Positions 46,450-54,537 of a stretch of 56,286 nucleotides of DNA are shown here, in pieces. This DNA comes from Anaeroglomus sp964550565. GTDB lineage: Bacteria > Planctomycetota > Phycisphaerae > Sedimentisphaerales > Anaerohalosphaeraceae. The translations under genes and the position numbers were made by a program. Numbering within the stretch: the first letter of the stretch is position 1; the number at the start of each line of letters is the position of its first letter. The notes under the pieces were generated by a model. The model was not told the DNA's origin, did no database searches, and was given only the letters and a program-made list of their open reading frames with translations. The DNA is taken from the NCBI GenBank assembly GCA_964550565.1, contig CAZKAI010000009.1, positions 1 to 56,286 of the forward strand. The letters are read 5' to 3'.

Positions 46450-46480
46450 CAGGCAGGGCGAAACACCCTGCCTGTTCCAT
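46450..46480 (+). terminator. Terminator after PEP-CTERM-like gene
   Basis: CAGGCAGGG (46450-46458) pairs with CCCTGCCTG (46466-46474) around a seven-base loop and is followed by TTCCATTTTA. It lies 24 bases past the stop codon and just before the end of the convergent tauE gene. Confidence 0.65.
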
Positions 46481-46481
46481 T

Positions 46482-47246
46482 TTAATGGGACAAGAGGAGT
46501 TTGACGGCGGCGGCTGCGGTCAGGGCAGTGACGACGATTTCGAAGACTTTCTGGGGGAGTTTGTTGAGCAGCCAGACGCCCAGCAGGGCACCAATGGCGA
46601 TGGAGGGGAAGGTGGCGGCGTCGATGATAAGAGAATCTTTGTTCATCAGATTTTGGCCGGCGCTGAAGGGGACTTTGATCCAGTTGAGCAGGAAGAAATA
46701 CCAGGCATTAAGTCCGACGAATCGTTTTTTATCCAGCCCCAGCGACAGCAGGTAGAGGGTCATGACGGGGCCGGCGGCGTTGGCGAGCATGCTGGTGAAT
46801 CCGGCCATGGAGCCGAACAGGGTGGCGATCGACCAGTGGGTGCGGAAGGCGTCGAGATTTTGGCGAGTACCGGCGGGCAGGAGATTGGAAGCATAACGGC
46901 CTGCCAGCATGACCAGGACGACGATGCCGATGAGTTTGCCCAGCAGGGAGTCGTTGACGGATTTCATCAATGCGGCGGCGGCGATGACACCAACAATGGT
47001 GCCAGGCAGCAACTGCAGGATAAGCTTCCACTGGGCGGAGTAGCGGTAGTAAATGGCAGCGAAAACATCGGCAGTGATGAGCATACCCAGCAGGATGCCG
47101 GTGGAGGCGCTGGCTGGGAAGATCATTGCCATCAGCGGCACTGCCAGTATGCCAAAACCCGGCACCCCGGTCTTGGCGATGCCGATGAGTAGGCCGCATA
47201 GTAACAGCAGCATCCATTGATATCCGGTTAATTCAGACAGTGTCAT
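46482..47246 (-). CDS. TauE/SafE-family membrane exporter
   Basis: A 254-residue protein with about eight membrane segments and the two TauE/SafE repeat starts: LLIGIAKTGVPGFGILAVPL near the N-terminus and FGSMAGFTSMLANAAGPVMT in the middle. Family members are proposed exporters of sulfite, sulfoacetate or related organosulfur anions. Its ATG overlaps the menG stop as ATGA (47243-47246), so it is translated with the menaquinone genes. It is the last gene of the run. The substrate is unknown, and its link to menaquinone may only be positional. Confidence 0.87.
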   Translation of the reverse strand: MTLSELTGYQWMLLLLCGLLIGIAKTGVPGFGILAVPLMAMIFPASASTGILLGMLITADVFAAIYYRYSAQWKLILQLLPGTIVGVIAAAALMKSVNDSLLGKLIGIVVLVMLAGRYASNLLPAGTRQNLDAFRTHWSIATLFGSMAGFTSMLANAAGPVMTLYLLSLGLDKKRFVGLNAWYFFLLNWIKVPFSAGQNLMNKDSLIIDAATFPSIAIGALLGVWLLNKLPQKVFEIVVTALTAAAAVKLLLSH

Positions 47247-47983
47247 GGTGTTCCTTTTTGGGCGGTATGAATCCGCACGGTTCCGATTTGGGCGGTATGA
47301 ATCCGCACGGTTCCGAAGGTCAGCGAGCGAACGATGATATCATGAAAGCCGGCCTGACGCAATTGGGCGGTCAGGTCGATGGATTCCCAGCGATATATCG
47401 AGGCGGCGAGGTAGCGCCACGGGGCTGAGTCGCCGGCGATCCAGCCGGCCAGCAGCGGCATGATTCGGCACAGGTAAAAGAGATAGAGCCTGCGGGACAG
47501 TCCCTGCTGGGGCAGGAAGAATTCAAGGATGCACAATTTTCCTCCGGGTTTGAGCAGGCGGCAGGATTCCTTCAGGGCCGCGGGCAGGTCGTCCACATTG
47601 CGAAAGCCAAAGGCACAGGTGATGCGGTCGAAGGATGCGGCGGGCAGGCCGGTGTTTTCGGCGGAGGCACAATGCCATTGCATGGCGGTAATGGCGGTGG
47701 CATATATTCTGGCTTTTTGTGCGGCGATATCCAGCATGGGCCTGGAGATGTCGCAGCCGGTGATGGATTGGAGTTGGCCGGTTTTGACCAGGGCAAAGGT
47801 CATGTCGCCGGTGCCGCAGCACAGGTCCAGGGTGGAGGTGATGGTGCCGTCGCAGGCGATGGCGGCGGCTTTGTGTCGCCAGTAGAAATCCAGCCCAAAG
47901 CTGAACAGGTGATTGCACAGGTCATAGCGTCGGGCGATGGCCGAAAACATGGGTTCTGTTGTGGGTGTATTGGATTGAGTCAT
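47243..47983 (-). CDS. menG: Demethylmenaquinone methyltransferase (UbiE/MenG)
   Basis: A 246-residue SAM-dependent methyltransferase that makes menaquinone from demethylmenaquinone. It has MFSAIARRYDLCNHLFSFGL, DFYWRHKAA, the SAM motif TLDLCCGTGDMTFALV, DISRPMLDIAAQK, FDRITCAFGFRNVDDLPAAL and RLLKPGGKLCILEFFLPQ, all typical UbiE/MenG. The last residues contain GTVRIHTAQ twice in a row, caused by a perfect 30-base tandem duplication at 47257-47316. It starts two bases after the CPBP gene stop and overlaps tauE by four bases. The long in-frame region upstream to 48256 lies inside the CPBP gene and is not part of it. Confidence 0.93.
   Translation of the reverse strand: MTQSNTPTTEPMFSAIARRYDLCNHLFSFGLDFYWRHKAAAIACDGTITSTLDLCCGTGDMTFALVKTGQLQSITGCDISRPMLDIAAQKARIYATAITAMQWHCASAENTGLPAASFDRITCAFGFRNVDDLPAALKESCRLLKPGGKLCILEFFLPQQGLSRRLYLFYLCRIMPLLAGWIAGDSAPWRYLAASIYRWESIDLTAQLRQAGFHDIIVRSLTFGTVRIHTAQIGTVRIHTAQKGTP
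47257..47316 (-). repeat. In-frame 30-bp tandem duplication at the 3' end of menG
   Basis: Two identical 30-base units, 47257-47286 and 47287-47316, each TTTGGGCGGTATGAATCCGC plus ten more bases on the plus strand. The unit is ten codons long, so the menG frame is kept and the C-terminus gains a repeated ten-residue block. Confidence 0.95.
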
Positions 47984-47985
47984 GG

Positions 47986-48663
47986 TCAGCGGATCGGGAA
48001 CAGGACAAAGATAATGACATCCCAGATGGCGTGGCTGAGGATGGCGGGCCAGAGACATTTTCGCCAGGCATATAACAGGCCCCAGAAGCCGCCGCATAAG
48101 GCCGCTGCGGCAATCAGCATCAGGTTCAGCGAGGCCACGTGAACGAGTGTATAGACGGCGGTTGCGGCGACGAAGCCGACGAGTATTCCATAGCGGCGGC
48201 AAAGACGTTTCTGTACAAAGCCGCGCCAGAAGATTTCTTCGGCGGGGCCGATCCACAGGGCCAGCAGCAGGGCAATCGGAAGCGGCGAGGTGCCTTCGCG
48301 GAGTTGATAGATATGGTCCACCTGGCCGGCGGCGAATCCGAATAATTGCCGGGCGATGTGGTAAGCGATATAAAAACCGGCATATAAGACCAGCGGGCTG
48401 AGCAGTCCGACGGCTAAATCCATCCAGAAGCCGCCGCGTGCCGGGGTGGCCAGGAGATTTTCGACAGGCCGCAGGATGCGAGGCAAGGGGATAACCGCTG
48501 TTGGTTCAGGCTGGGTTTTGTTTTGAAGGACAAGGGCGCTGACGGCCAGCAAGCCAGATGACAGGGTCATCATCGGCCAGAAAGACAAATAGACTTTGGT
48601 GGGGCCGAACATGGCCGTCCAGAGAACGAGGGCTGTCAGACATAGAATCAGTACGGCTTTCAT
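47986..48663 (-). CDS. CPBP-family intramembrane protease, between menA and menG
   Basis: A 225-residue polytopic membrane protein. CPBP motifs are present: GPAEEIFWRGFVQKRL (paired glutamates and arginine), ATAVYTLVHVASLN (histidine) and PAILSHAIWDVI (histidine). The ATG at 48663 overlaps the menA stop as ATGA, so I did not use the longer frame to 48864, which would lie inside menA. It is followed by menG after two bases. The tight placement between two menaquinone genes suggests a job in quinone or prenyl metabolism, or in maturing a membrane protein, but nothing in the sequence shows the substrate. Confidence 0.87.
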   Translation of the reverse strand: MKAVLILCLTALVLWTAMFGPTKVYLSFWPMMTLSSGLLAVSALVLQNKTQPEPTAVIPLPRILRPVENLLATPARGGFWMDLAVGLLSPLVLYAGFYIAYHIARQLFGFAAGQVDHIYQLREGTSPLPIALLLALWIGPAEEIFWRGFVQKRLCRRYGILVGFVAATAVYTLVHVASLNLMLIAAAALCGGFWGLLYAWRKCLWPAILSHAIWDVIIFVLFPIR

Positions 48664-49592
48664 CGCATGCATGCTCCGGCGATCAGAGAGATAATCAGCA
48701 GAATCCCGAAAGCCAGATGCAGTTTGGCGGTCTGGACATCGAGGGCGGCGATCGGGGCGGGATTGTCGGGCTGGCTTTGCAAGGCACAGCGAATTGGCAT
48801 GTAAGCCAACGGCAGCGTACAGAAGACAATCAGACTGAACAGGGGCAGCGTACCAAGGATGCATAATAAAGCCACAATGAGATAAGCAGTCATATCCAGG
48901 ATGGAATATTCGAGTCGTGCGAAGCGATGTCCCAGCAGGCCTGCGGTGGTAGTGATACCGGCCTGCGTGTCGTGGAGGATGTCGCGGAGATTGTTGCCGC
49001 TGAGGATAGCTGCAACGAGACAGCCAACCGGCAGGGAGACCAGCAATACATTGTGATTGTATGTGCCGGTCAGGACGAAGTAGGAGCCGATGACCATCAG
49101 CGGGCCCATGAGGATGAAGACCATCAGGTCGCCAAGGCCGAAGTATTTGTAGCCGACGGGGGTTGCGGTGTAGAAAATTCCGCCCATCATACCGATGACG
49201 CCCAGCATCAGGATGGGCCAGCCGCGAAGATAAATAAATATCAGGCCGATAGCGGCGGTCAGGGCGAATAAAAATAATCCGCCAAGCAGGGTTTGACGCG
49301 CCGATAATTTGCCCTCGACGATGACCCGGCTTCCGCCGAAGGTGTAATCTTTATCAACGTTTTTGATGTAATCGAAATACTCACTGACGAGGTTGGTGGC
49401 GGCATGAATGGATAAGGATGCAATGACAATCAGCGGCATCAGTCGCCAGTCGGCGGAAGTTCCTTCATAGGCCGCCCATGCCGCACCAAGCAGGACGGGA
49501 ATCATTGAGGCGGTCAGCGAAAACACGCGTATCGCCTGCAGCCAGATGGCTGCGGTACGAATCATTCCGTGCTGTCGAGTGATCGTGGTCAT
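48660..49592 (-). CDS. menA: 1,4-dihydroxy-2-naphthoate prenyltransferase (MenA/UbiA family)
   Basis: A 310-residue integral membrane prenyltransferase. The first aspartate-rich region is NLVSEYFDYIKNVDKDYTFG, which includes the N-x6-D and D-x-D pattern of MenA. The second region is SGNNLRDILHDTQAGITT. About eight to nine membrane helices are visible. MenA joins an octaprenyl-type chain to dihydroxynaphthoate to give demethylmenaquinone; the prenyl donor could come from the synthase at 16922. It starts eight bases after truD and overlaps the CPBP gene by four bases. No other men biosynthesis genes for the naphthoate ring are in the window. Confidence 0.9.
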   Translation of the reverse strand: MTTITRQHGMIRTAAIWLQAIRVFSLTASMIPVLLGAAWAAYEGTSADWRLMPLIVIASLSIHAATNLVSEYFDYIKNVDKDYTFGGSRVIVEGKLSARQTLLGGLFLFALTAAIGLIFIYLRGWPILMLGVIGMMGGIFYTATPVGYKYFGLGDLMVFILMGPLMVIGSYFVLTGTYNHNVLLVSLPVGCLVAAILSGNNLRDILHDTQAGITTTAGLLGHRFARLEYSILDMTAYLIVALLCILGTLPLFSLIVFCTLPLAYMPIRCALQSQPDNPAPIAALDVQTAKLHLAFGILLIISLIAGACMR

Positions 49593-49600
49593 GGGGTGTC

Positions 49601-50839
49601 CTATGTGATATCGGTCTTAGTGATTTCGCGGAGCAGGGTGGTTGCGTAACAGCCGCTGTCCAGTTCGAAAGCCAGTTCGAGATAGTCGCCGCGAATGTCG
49701 GTGCCGCTGGAGATATGAACATCACGCGGCTGGAACCGCAGTGCACGGCGTCCGCCGCGAGCGCCGAAGTTTTTGATGCGGCGCAGGTCGTCTTCGGTGA
49801 GGATTTCACGATCGAGAATCGGATTTTCAATCTCGCCGGCGGCATCGGTCAGGCGTGCGGTTCGCATCCCCAGAAGCGGGCCGGTGGGGCTGATTTCAAA
49901 GGTCTGGCAGCGAGGCTGTTCGACATCCGGCTGTTCGACCTTGAAGCAGGCGCCGTTGTCATGCTTCATGGCCATATCGCCCAGCAGAACCATATCAATA
50001 TGGGGCATGCGTGCCGCAAGGACTTCGTTAAACAGGGCCGATTGCCACGCGGAGACCAGCAGGTTTTTCATCGCATCATCGAGGGCGCGGCTGGCCCGTT
50101 TGAAATTGCCTTTGGTGCGGACTAATTCCTTGAGCATCCGGCGATGGTCGTGGAAAGCCTTGGGCCAGCATTCGAGGGCCTGTTCGTAATTGCCCTGTTC
50201 GTACAACTGACGGGCTTCGATGAAGCGTTTGTCGGTTTCATTGTCGGCATCGCCGAGGAAGAGTCGGCAGAATTCGGTTGTATCGTTCTTAATCAGCATC
50301 TCACCGAGTCTGCCGCTGTCGGAACGGCCGCCAAAACGCTGCGGGCCGAAATAATTTGGTACACCCCGGCGGATGAGCACTTCCATGATTGCCTGGGCGA
50401 TTTCTTCGGCCTGTTTGGCGGAGACGGACAGGTTTCGCATCCGAATCATGAATTTATTGGCCGACAGGTGGCCGACTCTGAGTTTGTTCCCGTGCCGGCC
50501 GATTTTGAGGACTTTAATCTGCGGGCAATCGAGGGTCATCAGCTTGTCGGGGTCAATGTGCTCGATGGAAATCCACTGGCGGGTGATGGCCTGGGCGTCT
50601 TTGCGTCCGGCGTAACCGATATCGGCCCGGCGGACACCGAGAGCAGCGGCCATTCGCGCCACCGCGTCGTGGGTGGTCAACTGCTGTTTTTCGATGAAGG
50701 CGTAAACGTGGGTGCCCTCGCCGCAGGGTTCATAGAGCGGGACTTCCTCGACGCAGAAATCTTCGGGCCGCTGCTTGATGACGCCGGTGACGAGGCCGAG
50801 GTCGCTGGTTATAAAGGGCAATTCAAGGTTATTAATCAT
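49601..50839 (-). CDS. truD: tRNA pseudouridine(13) synthase TruD
   Basis: A 412-residue tRNA-modifying enzyme. It has KQRPEDFCVEEVPLYEPCGE at the N-terminus, the catalytic motif GYAGRKDAQAITRQWIS (Asp in KDA), GNKLRVGHLSANKFMIRMRN, and VPNYFGPQRFGGRSDSG, followed by the TRUD insertion domain and LRFQPRDVHIS near the end. It converts U13 of tRNA to pseudouridine. I chose the ATG at 50839; a TTG at 50848 adds three residues. It lies 50 bases after hemW and just before menA, so it is probably co-transcribed. Length is a little above the E. coli protein but usual for this branch. Confidence 0.94.
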   Translation of the reverse strand: MINNLELPFITSDLGLVTGVIKQRPEDFCVEEVPLYEPCGEGTHVYAFIEKQQLTTHDAVARMAAALGVRRADIGYAGRKDAQAITRQWISIEHIDPDKLMTLDCPQIKVLKIGRHGNKLRVGHLSANKFMIRMRNLSVSAKQAEEIAQAIMEVLIRRGVPNYFGPQRFGGRSDSGRLGEMLIKNDTTEFCRLFLGDADNETDKRFIEARQLYEQGNYEQALECWPKAFHDHRRMLKELVRTKGNFKRASRALDDAMKNLLVSAWQSALFNEVLAARMPHIDMVLLGDMAMKHDNGACFKVEQPDVEQPRCQTFEISPTGPLLGMRTARLTDAAGEIENPILDREILTEDDLRRIKNFGARGGRRALRFQPRDVHISSGTDIRGDYLELAFELDSGCYATTLLREITKTDIT

Positions 50840-50889
50840 TTTATACAACTTTCACTCTATTTGTCCGCGATGCGGAAAAGGTTTTGCTT

Positions 50890-52053
50890 TTATACAGCCG
50901 CGAAATCGCACAGGACGGTATCGGCGATACCCAGGGCGCTGCGTGTCAGCCGTAAACATCCCTTGTGCCATTCCAGATGAGCCTGGTGCAGATGCTCAGT
51001 AATCGGGGCGGCAAACAAGGCGGCGATATCATACCCGGTTTGCTGCTGAAATTCCACAGGTTCTATGCCGGTTCGGGTCCGAAGGTTTAAAACGGCTGTT
51101 TCACAGGCGAATTCTTCGGGAGTCGGCGCGTGATCGCTTTTATAGGCAAATTGACGGCGTTCTATAGCGGCAATATACTGCTGCAGATCGGGGATATTTT
51201 CGGTCCGCTTGCCTCGAAACCAGCTTGCCGCCGCGGGGCCAAGGCCGATATAGGGTAGGTTTTTCCAGTAGCGGAGGTTATGGCGGCATTCGAAGCCGGG
51301 GCGGGCGAAGTTGGAGATTTCATATTGCTGAAAGCCTGCGGCGGCGAGGGTGTCGATGGTTAATTCGTACATCCGGCGATCCAGTTCATCGCTGATGGGG
51401 GTGATTTGGCCGGCGGCGGTGTCGCGTACCAGCGGCGTGTCGCCTTCGTAGGTCAGACTGTAGGCGGAGATATGCCGGGGCTGGAGGGCAATGGCTTTGT
51501 CCAGCGAGTCTTTCCAGTCGGATAAGGTTGAGCCGGGGATGGCGAAGATCAAGTCCAGCCCGATATTGTCGAAACCTGCGGCCCGGGCGTCATGGACGCA
51601 TTGAACGATATCCTGAACATCATGGATTCGTCCCAGAAATGTCAGTTCTTTGGGATTGAAAGACTGGGCGCCGATGGAGATGCGGTTGATACCTTTCCGG
51701 CGGATTTGGTCAAAGAAGTCAGCGTCAGTCTGACGGGGATTGACTTCCATGGTTATTTCCGCGTCGGGTTGGGCCTGTGGGGTAATCCAGTCGAGCAGGG
51801 CATAGAGCAAATCCCGTTGCATGGCCGAGGGCGAGCCGCCTCCGAGAAAGACAGTGGAAAAAGACGGCCAGGGCGAATACCTCTCCAATTCTCGACGGAT
51901 AGCATTCAAATAATCCTGCTGCTGCTGGCCGTCGGCGGTAATCGAATAAAATGCACAGTAGCGGCACTTGCGGGTGCAAAACGGGATGTGGATATAGACA
52001 GAGCAATTCGCCGTGGTATTTGGCGGAGAAGATTGGGGTGCTCTGCGGTTCAT
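50890..52053 (-). CDS. hemW: HemW-type radical SAM protein (heme chaperone)
   Basis: A 387-residue radical SAM protein. VYIHIPFCTRKCRYCAFYS carries the CX3CX2C iron-sulfur motif. VFLGGGSPSAM, EVNPRQTD, RISIGAQSFNPKELTFLGR, GFDNIGLDLIFAIPG and QYEISNFARPGFECRHNLRY are conserved in HemW/HemN-like proteins, and the C-terminal HemN domain is present. HemW lacks coproporphyrinogen oxidase activity and delivers heme to respiratory enzymes, which fits a menaquinone-containing run. The ATG overlaps the pssA stop as ATGA (52050-52053), fixing the start at 52053 and not 52197. Assignment to HemW over HemN rests on the short N-terminus. Confidence 0.9.
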   Translation of the reverse strand: MNRRAPQSSPPNTTANCSVYIHIPFCTRKCRYCAFYSITADGQQQQDYLNAIRRELERYSPWPSFSTVFLGGGSPSAMQRDLLYALLDWITPQAQPDAEITMEVNPRQTDADFFDQIRRKGINRISIGAQSFNPKELTFLGRIHDVQDIVQCVHDARAAGFDNIGLDLIFAIPGSTLSDWKDSLDKAIALQPRHISAYSLTYEGDTPLVRDTAAGQITPISDELDRRMYELTIDTLAAAGFQQYEISNFARPGFECRHNLRYWKNLPYIGLGPAAASWFRGKRTENIPDLQQYIAAIERRQFAYKSDHAPTPEEFACETAVLNLRTRTGIEPVEFQQQTGYDIAALFAAPITEHLHQAHLEWHKGCLRLTRSALGIADTVLCDFAAV

Positions 52054-52958
52054 ACTACATGTTGATGCGGGCCGACGGGGTGCTGGAGTTTTCGTCCGAA
52101 GAGCCTGCCGATAAATGTATGATACCACAGCCAGCGGACAAAGCCGGTGGAGGCGAATCCGACAAAGGCAATGGCCATTGCCACCTGCAGGCCGCACAGG
52201 AAGATGACGCCGAATAAGACGCCGGCCCAGACCAGGTGCGTGATGGGTTTTTTGCCGCGGAGATACTGGTTGACCACATGCGGGTAGCGAATGCGGCTGA
52301 CCATAAGCGCGGCCAGACCGATGGTGATAAAGGGCAGCGTGTGGATAATCAGCCAGCGTCCCGCTTCGAAAAGAACCGTGTCTTTGGCGGCGTCGCTGAT
52401 CAGATGCTGATAGAGGATAATCAGGCTGGCCAGGACTCCGGCGGCGGCAGGTGTTGGCAGGCCGGAAAAGCTCATGTGAGCGGTTTCATCTTCAACGTTT
52501 TCGACATTGAATCGCGCCAGGCGAACCGCGGCACAGCACAAGTACACGGCGGCGGCCAGCCAGATGAGACGTTCGACGAAATCACCCATCAGCTTGATGG
52601 ACGGCGACAGGATAATCGGCAGGGTACCCATCAGCAATTTAAAGGTTAAAAATGCTGGGGCCGCGCCGAAGCTGAGCATGTCGCAGAGGCTGTCGAGCTG
52701 TCCGCCAAAGCTGGAGGTGGAGTGGCTCATGCGGGCCAGTCGGCCGTCGAGCATGTCGGCAACCATCGCGGCGTAGAGCATCAGGCCGGCGGCGGCGAAG
52801 TGTTCGGAGCCTTTGGCGGCCATGCCGATGGCGGCGAAACCGCAGACGCCGTTAATCAATGTGACCAGCGACGGCAGCAGGGTGATGTATTGCAGACGTC
52901 GGGGTCTGTTGCGGCGAAAGAAAAACCGTTTTTTCCTGGGTTGTTCGTTTCCGTTCAT
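52050..52958 (-). CDS. pssA: CDP-diacylglycerol-serine O-phosphatidyltransferase
   Basis: A 302-residue membrane protein of the CDP-alcohol phosphotransferase family. The full signature DG-x2-AR-x8-G-x3-D-x3-D is present in DMLDGRLARMSHSTSSFGGQ followed by LDSLCD. A basic N-terminal tail (RKKRFFFRRNRPRR) precedes about eight helices. It makes phosphatidylserine from CDP-diacylglycerol and serine. Its neighbour psd then decarboxylates the product to phosphatidylethanolamine, so the pair is a complete short pathway. The ATG at 52958 overlaps the psd stop as ATGA; the longer frame to 53018 lies inside psd. Confidence 0.94.
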   Translation of the reverse strand: MNGNEQPRKKRFFFRRNRPRRLQYITLLPSLVTLINGVCGFAAIGMAAKGSEHFAAAGLMLYAAMVADMLDGRLARMSHSTSSFGGQLDSLCDMLSFGAAPAFLTFKLLMGTLPIILSPSIKLMGDFVERLIWLAAAVYLCCAAVRLARFNVENVEDETAHMSFSGLPTPAAAGVLASLIILYQHLISDAAKDTVLFEAGRWLIIHTLPFITIGLAALMVSRIRYPHVVNQYLRGKKPITHLVWAGVLFGVIFLCGLQVAMAIAFVGFASTGFVRWLWYHTFIGRLFGRKLQHPVGPHQHVV

Positions 52959-53668
52959 TCGTATCTCACCAATACCGTCAGGCCGGCCTGGACTTTGTCG
53001 CCGAGTTGGACCTGGCATTTGAGGTTGTCCCGGATGGGGACGTATAGTTCCGTTCGTGAGCCGAATTTGAGCATGCCGAATTGCTGGCCCTGGGCGAGGC
53101 TGTCTCCGGTCTTGGGTTCGCAGACGATGCGGCGGGCGATGGCGCCGGAAATCTGTCGGACCATGATTTCGTCTTTAGGCTCGTCCAGACGGGTCATCCG
53201 CACATCGTTGGATTCGTTGACGCGGCCGCTGGTGGGGCTCATGGCGTTTTTGAACTGGCCGGGTTTGTATTTGATTTCGCCCACGCGGGCCGCACAGGGG
53301 GCGCGGTTGATGTGGACGTTGAAAATGCTCAGAAAGATGCCGATTCGCATCGCCTTATGGGGGAATGCGGGGTCGTTTTCCACTATTTCTATATCCGTAA
53401 TGGTTCCATCCGCCGGGGAGAACATCACTTTGGGGTCAACCGGAATGACGCGGTAGGGGTCGCGGAAAAACGATAATGCCCATGCCAGTACAATAAAAAG
53501 GATGAGTTCCGGCAGCCAGACGCAGGCTAAAGTCAGACCTTTGCTTTGCCAGACTGATGAGGCAAAACAGTATCTGGCAATCAGCCAATAGATGACCATT
53601 GCCGCGGCCAGGGCCAGCGGGATGACCGCGACTTGCGGTAAACCATATTTTGTCAGAGGAATTCGCAT
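52955..53668 (-). CDS. psd: Phosphatidylserine decarboxylase, short type
   Basis: A 237-residue pyruvoyl enzyme. Two N-terminal membrane segments precede FFRDPYRVIP, VMFSPADGTITDIEIVE, GIFLSIFNVHINRAPC and the self-cleavage motif KFGSRTELYVP near the C-terminus (Gly-Ser, where Ser becomes the pyruvoyl group). This is the short form found in many bacteria and archaea, without the long N-terminal region of the E. coli enzyme. It makes phosphatidylethanolamine from the pssA product. It is the first gene of the minus-strand run. The 170-base gap to the divergent gene at 53839 must hold its promoter, but no clear site is seen. Confidence 0.94.
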   Translation of the reverse strand: MRIPLTKYGLPQVAVIPLALAAAMVIYWLIARYCFASSVWQSKGLTLACVWLPELILFIVLAWALSFFRDPYRVIPVDPKVMFSPADGTITDIEIVENDPAFPHKAMRIGIFLSIFNVHINRAPCAARVGEIKYKPGQFKNAMSPTSGRVNESNDVRMTRLDEPKDEIMVRQISGAIARRIVCEPKTGDSLAQGQQFGMLKFGSRTELYVPIRDNLKCQVQLGDKVQAGLTVLVRYE

Positions 53669-53770
53669 AGTCCAGCATCATACCGCATCCGAAAGGTTTC
53701 CACAAGGCCGGAATTCAAGTCTTTTTGCATCGCCTTCTAAGGGCATTCCGGCGTGTCTGGGATTTTGTTT

Positions 53771-53798
53771 TTGACTTTTGCAGGCAATTTTTTACAGT
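53771..53798 (+). promoter_or_regulatory. Sigma70-type promoter of the gene at 53839
   Basis: TTGACT (53771-53776) and TACAGT (53793-53798) are 16 bases apart, matching five and four of six consensus positions. Transcription would begin about 33 bases before the start codon. Confidence 0.5.
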
Positions 53799-53838
53799 GA
53801 TGGGCCTATTGTTTGATTGACGGTCCAAAGGAGAGTTA

Positions 53839-54453
53839 ATGGATAGTATATATTTGAATGTGAAAAAAATTCAGGAGGCGGGCTATAAGCCGGCGCTGAT
53901 TGGGCTTGCACATAATAAAAAGCAATGTCCGGACAAGATGTCGGTGGTCGCTGAGAAGCTGGCCGACAAGGACGGCGGGCATAATAAGTTTCTGGAAAGC
54001 ATTGTGGTGTGGCTGGATGTGTGCGGGCCGCGGTATTTCTGGCAGGAGGCCGACACGTTCCGGCTTTCGACCAAGCAGTCCGAAAGCACCATGCATACGC
54101 TGACCCAGGAATTGCTGAGCATTGATATCCATGATGAAAAGGCGGTTCAGAAGTTTTTGAAGGATAATTTCGAGCCGGAAAGCTGCTCGCCCGAGACGCT
54201 GCAGTGGATTTATGAGGCGGCCAAGGCTAATGATTTGATCGCGGTGAAAAAACGGTTGCCGGAAGGGTTCTTGCAGACGCGGATGTGGTGTATGAGCTAT
54301 AAGACCTTGCGGAATATTATCTTACAGCGGCGAACGCACCGCCTGCCGCACTGGAAGGAATTTATCCGCCAGACGCTCGAACAGCTTGACCACCCGGAAT
54401 TGCTGCCGGGTTTGTCGGCCAGGGTGGACAAGAAAGACAATTGCCCAGCTTAA
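53839..54453 (+). CDS. Hypothetical protein with a phage-associated C-terminal motif
   Basis: A 204-residue soluble protein. The C-terminal part LPEGFLQTRMWCMSYKTLRN followed by IILQRRTHRLPHWKEFI resembles a block I recall from phage-encoded proteins of unknown function, where QTR, a Tyr-rich helix and QR(R/K)xHKLxEW are conserved. The N-terminal half includes VWLDVCGPRYFWQEADTFRL. No catalytic motif can be named. AAGGAG lies a few bases before the ATG. The gene has its own promoter and a bidirectional terminator, so it is a single-gene unit. It may be a domesticated phage gene; that is an inference from the motif only. Confidence 0.6.
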   Translation: MDSIYLNVKKIQEAGYKPALIGLAHNKKQCPDKMSVVAEKLADKDGGHNKFLESIVVWLDVCGPRYFWQEADTFRLSTKQSESTMHTLTQELLSIDIHDEKAVQKFLKDNFEPESCSPETLQWIYEAAKANDLIAVKKRLPEGFLQTRMWCMSYKTLRNIILQRRTHRLPHWKEFIRQTLEQLDHPELLPGLSARVDKKDNCPA

Positions 54454-54478
54454 CAGGGCTGGGTTCGGGACTATAGTG

Positions 54479-54508
54479 AAATGTGATGAAATCAATTCAT
54501 CACGTTTT
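54479..54508. terminator. Bidirectional terminator between convergent genes
   Basis: Bases 54479-54490 pair with 54496-54507 as a 12-bp stem with one wobble (core GTGATGAA/TTCATCAC) and a five-base loop. T-runs follow on both strands. It serves the gene at 53839 and the minus-strand run ending at 54538. Confidence 0.8.
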
Positions 54509-54537
54509 ATGCCATGGATAATTGGTTTTTAAAGCCT

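Noticed and set aside
47984..48256. Possible N-terminal extension of menG by 91 codons
   Set aside because: It runs wholly inside the CPBP gene, lacks family similarity, and the ATG at 47983 begins exactly where MenG proteins start, two bases after the CPBP stop.
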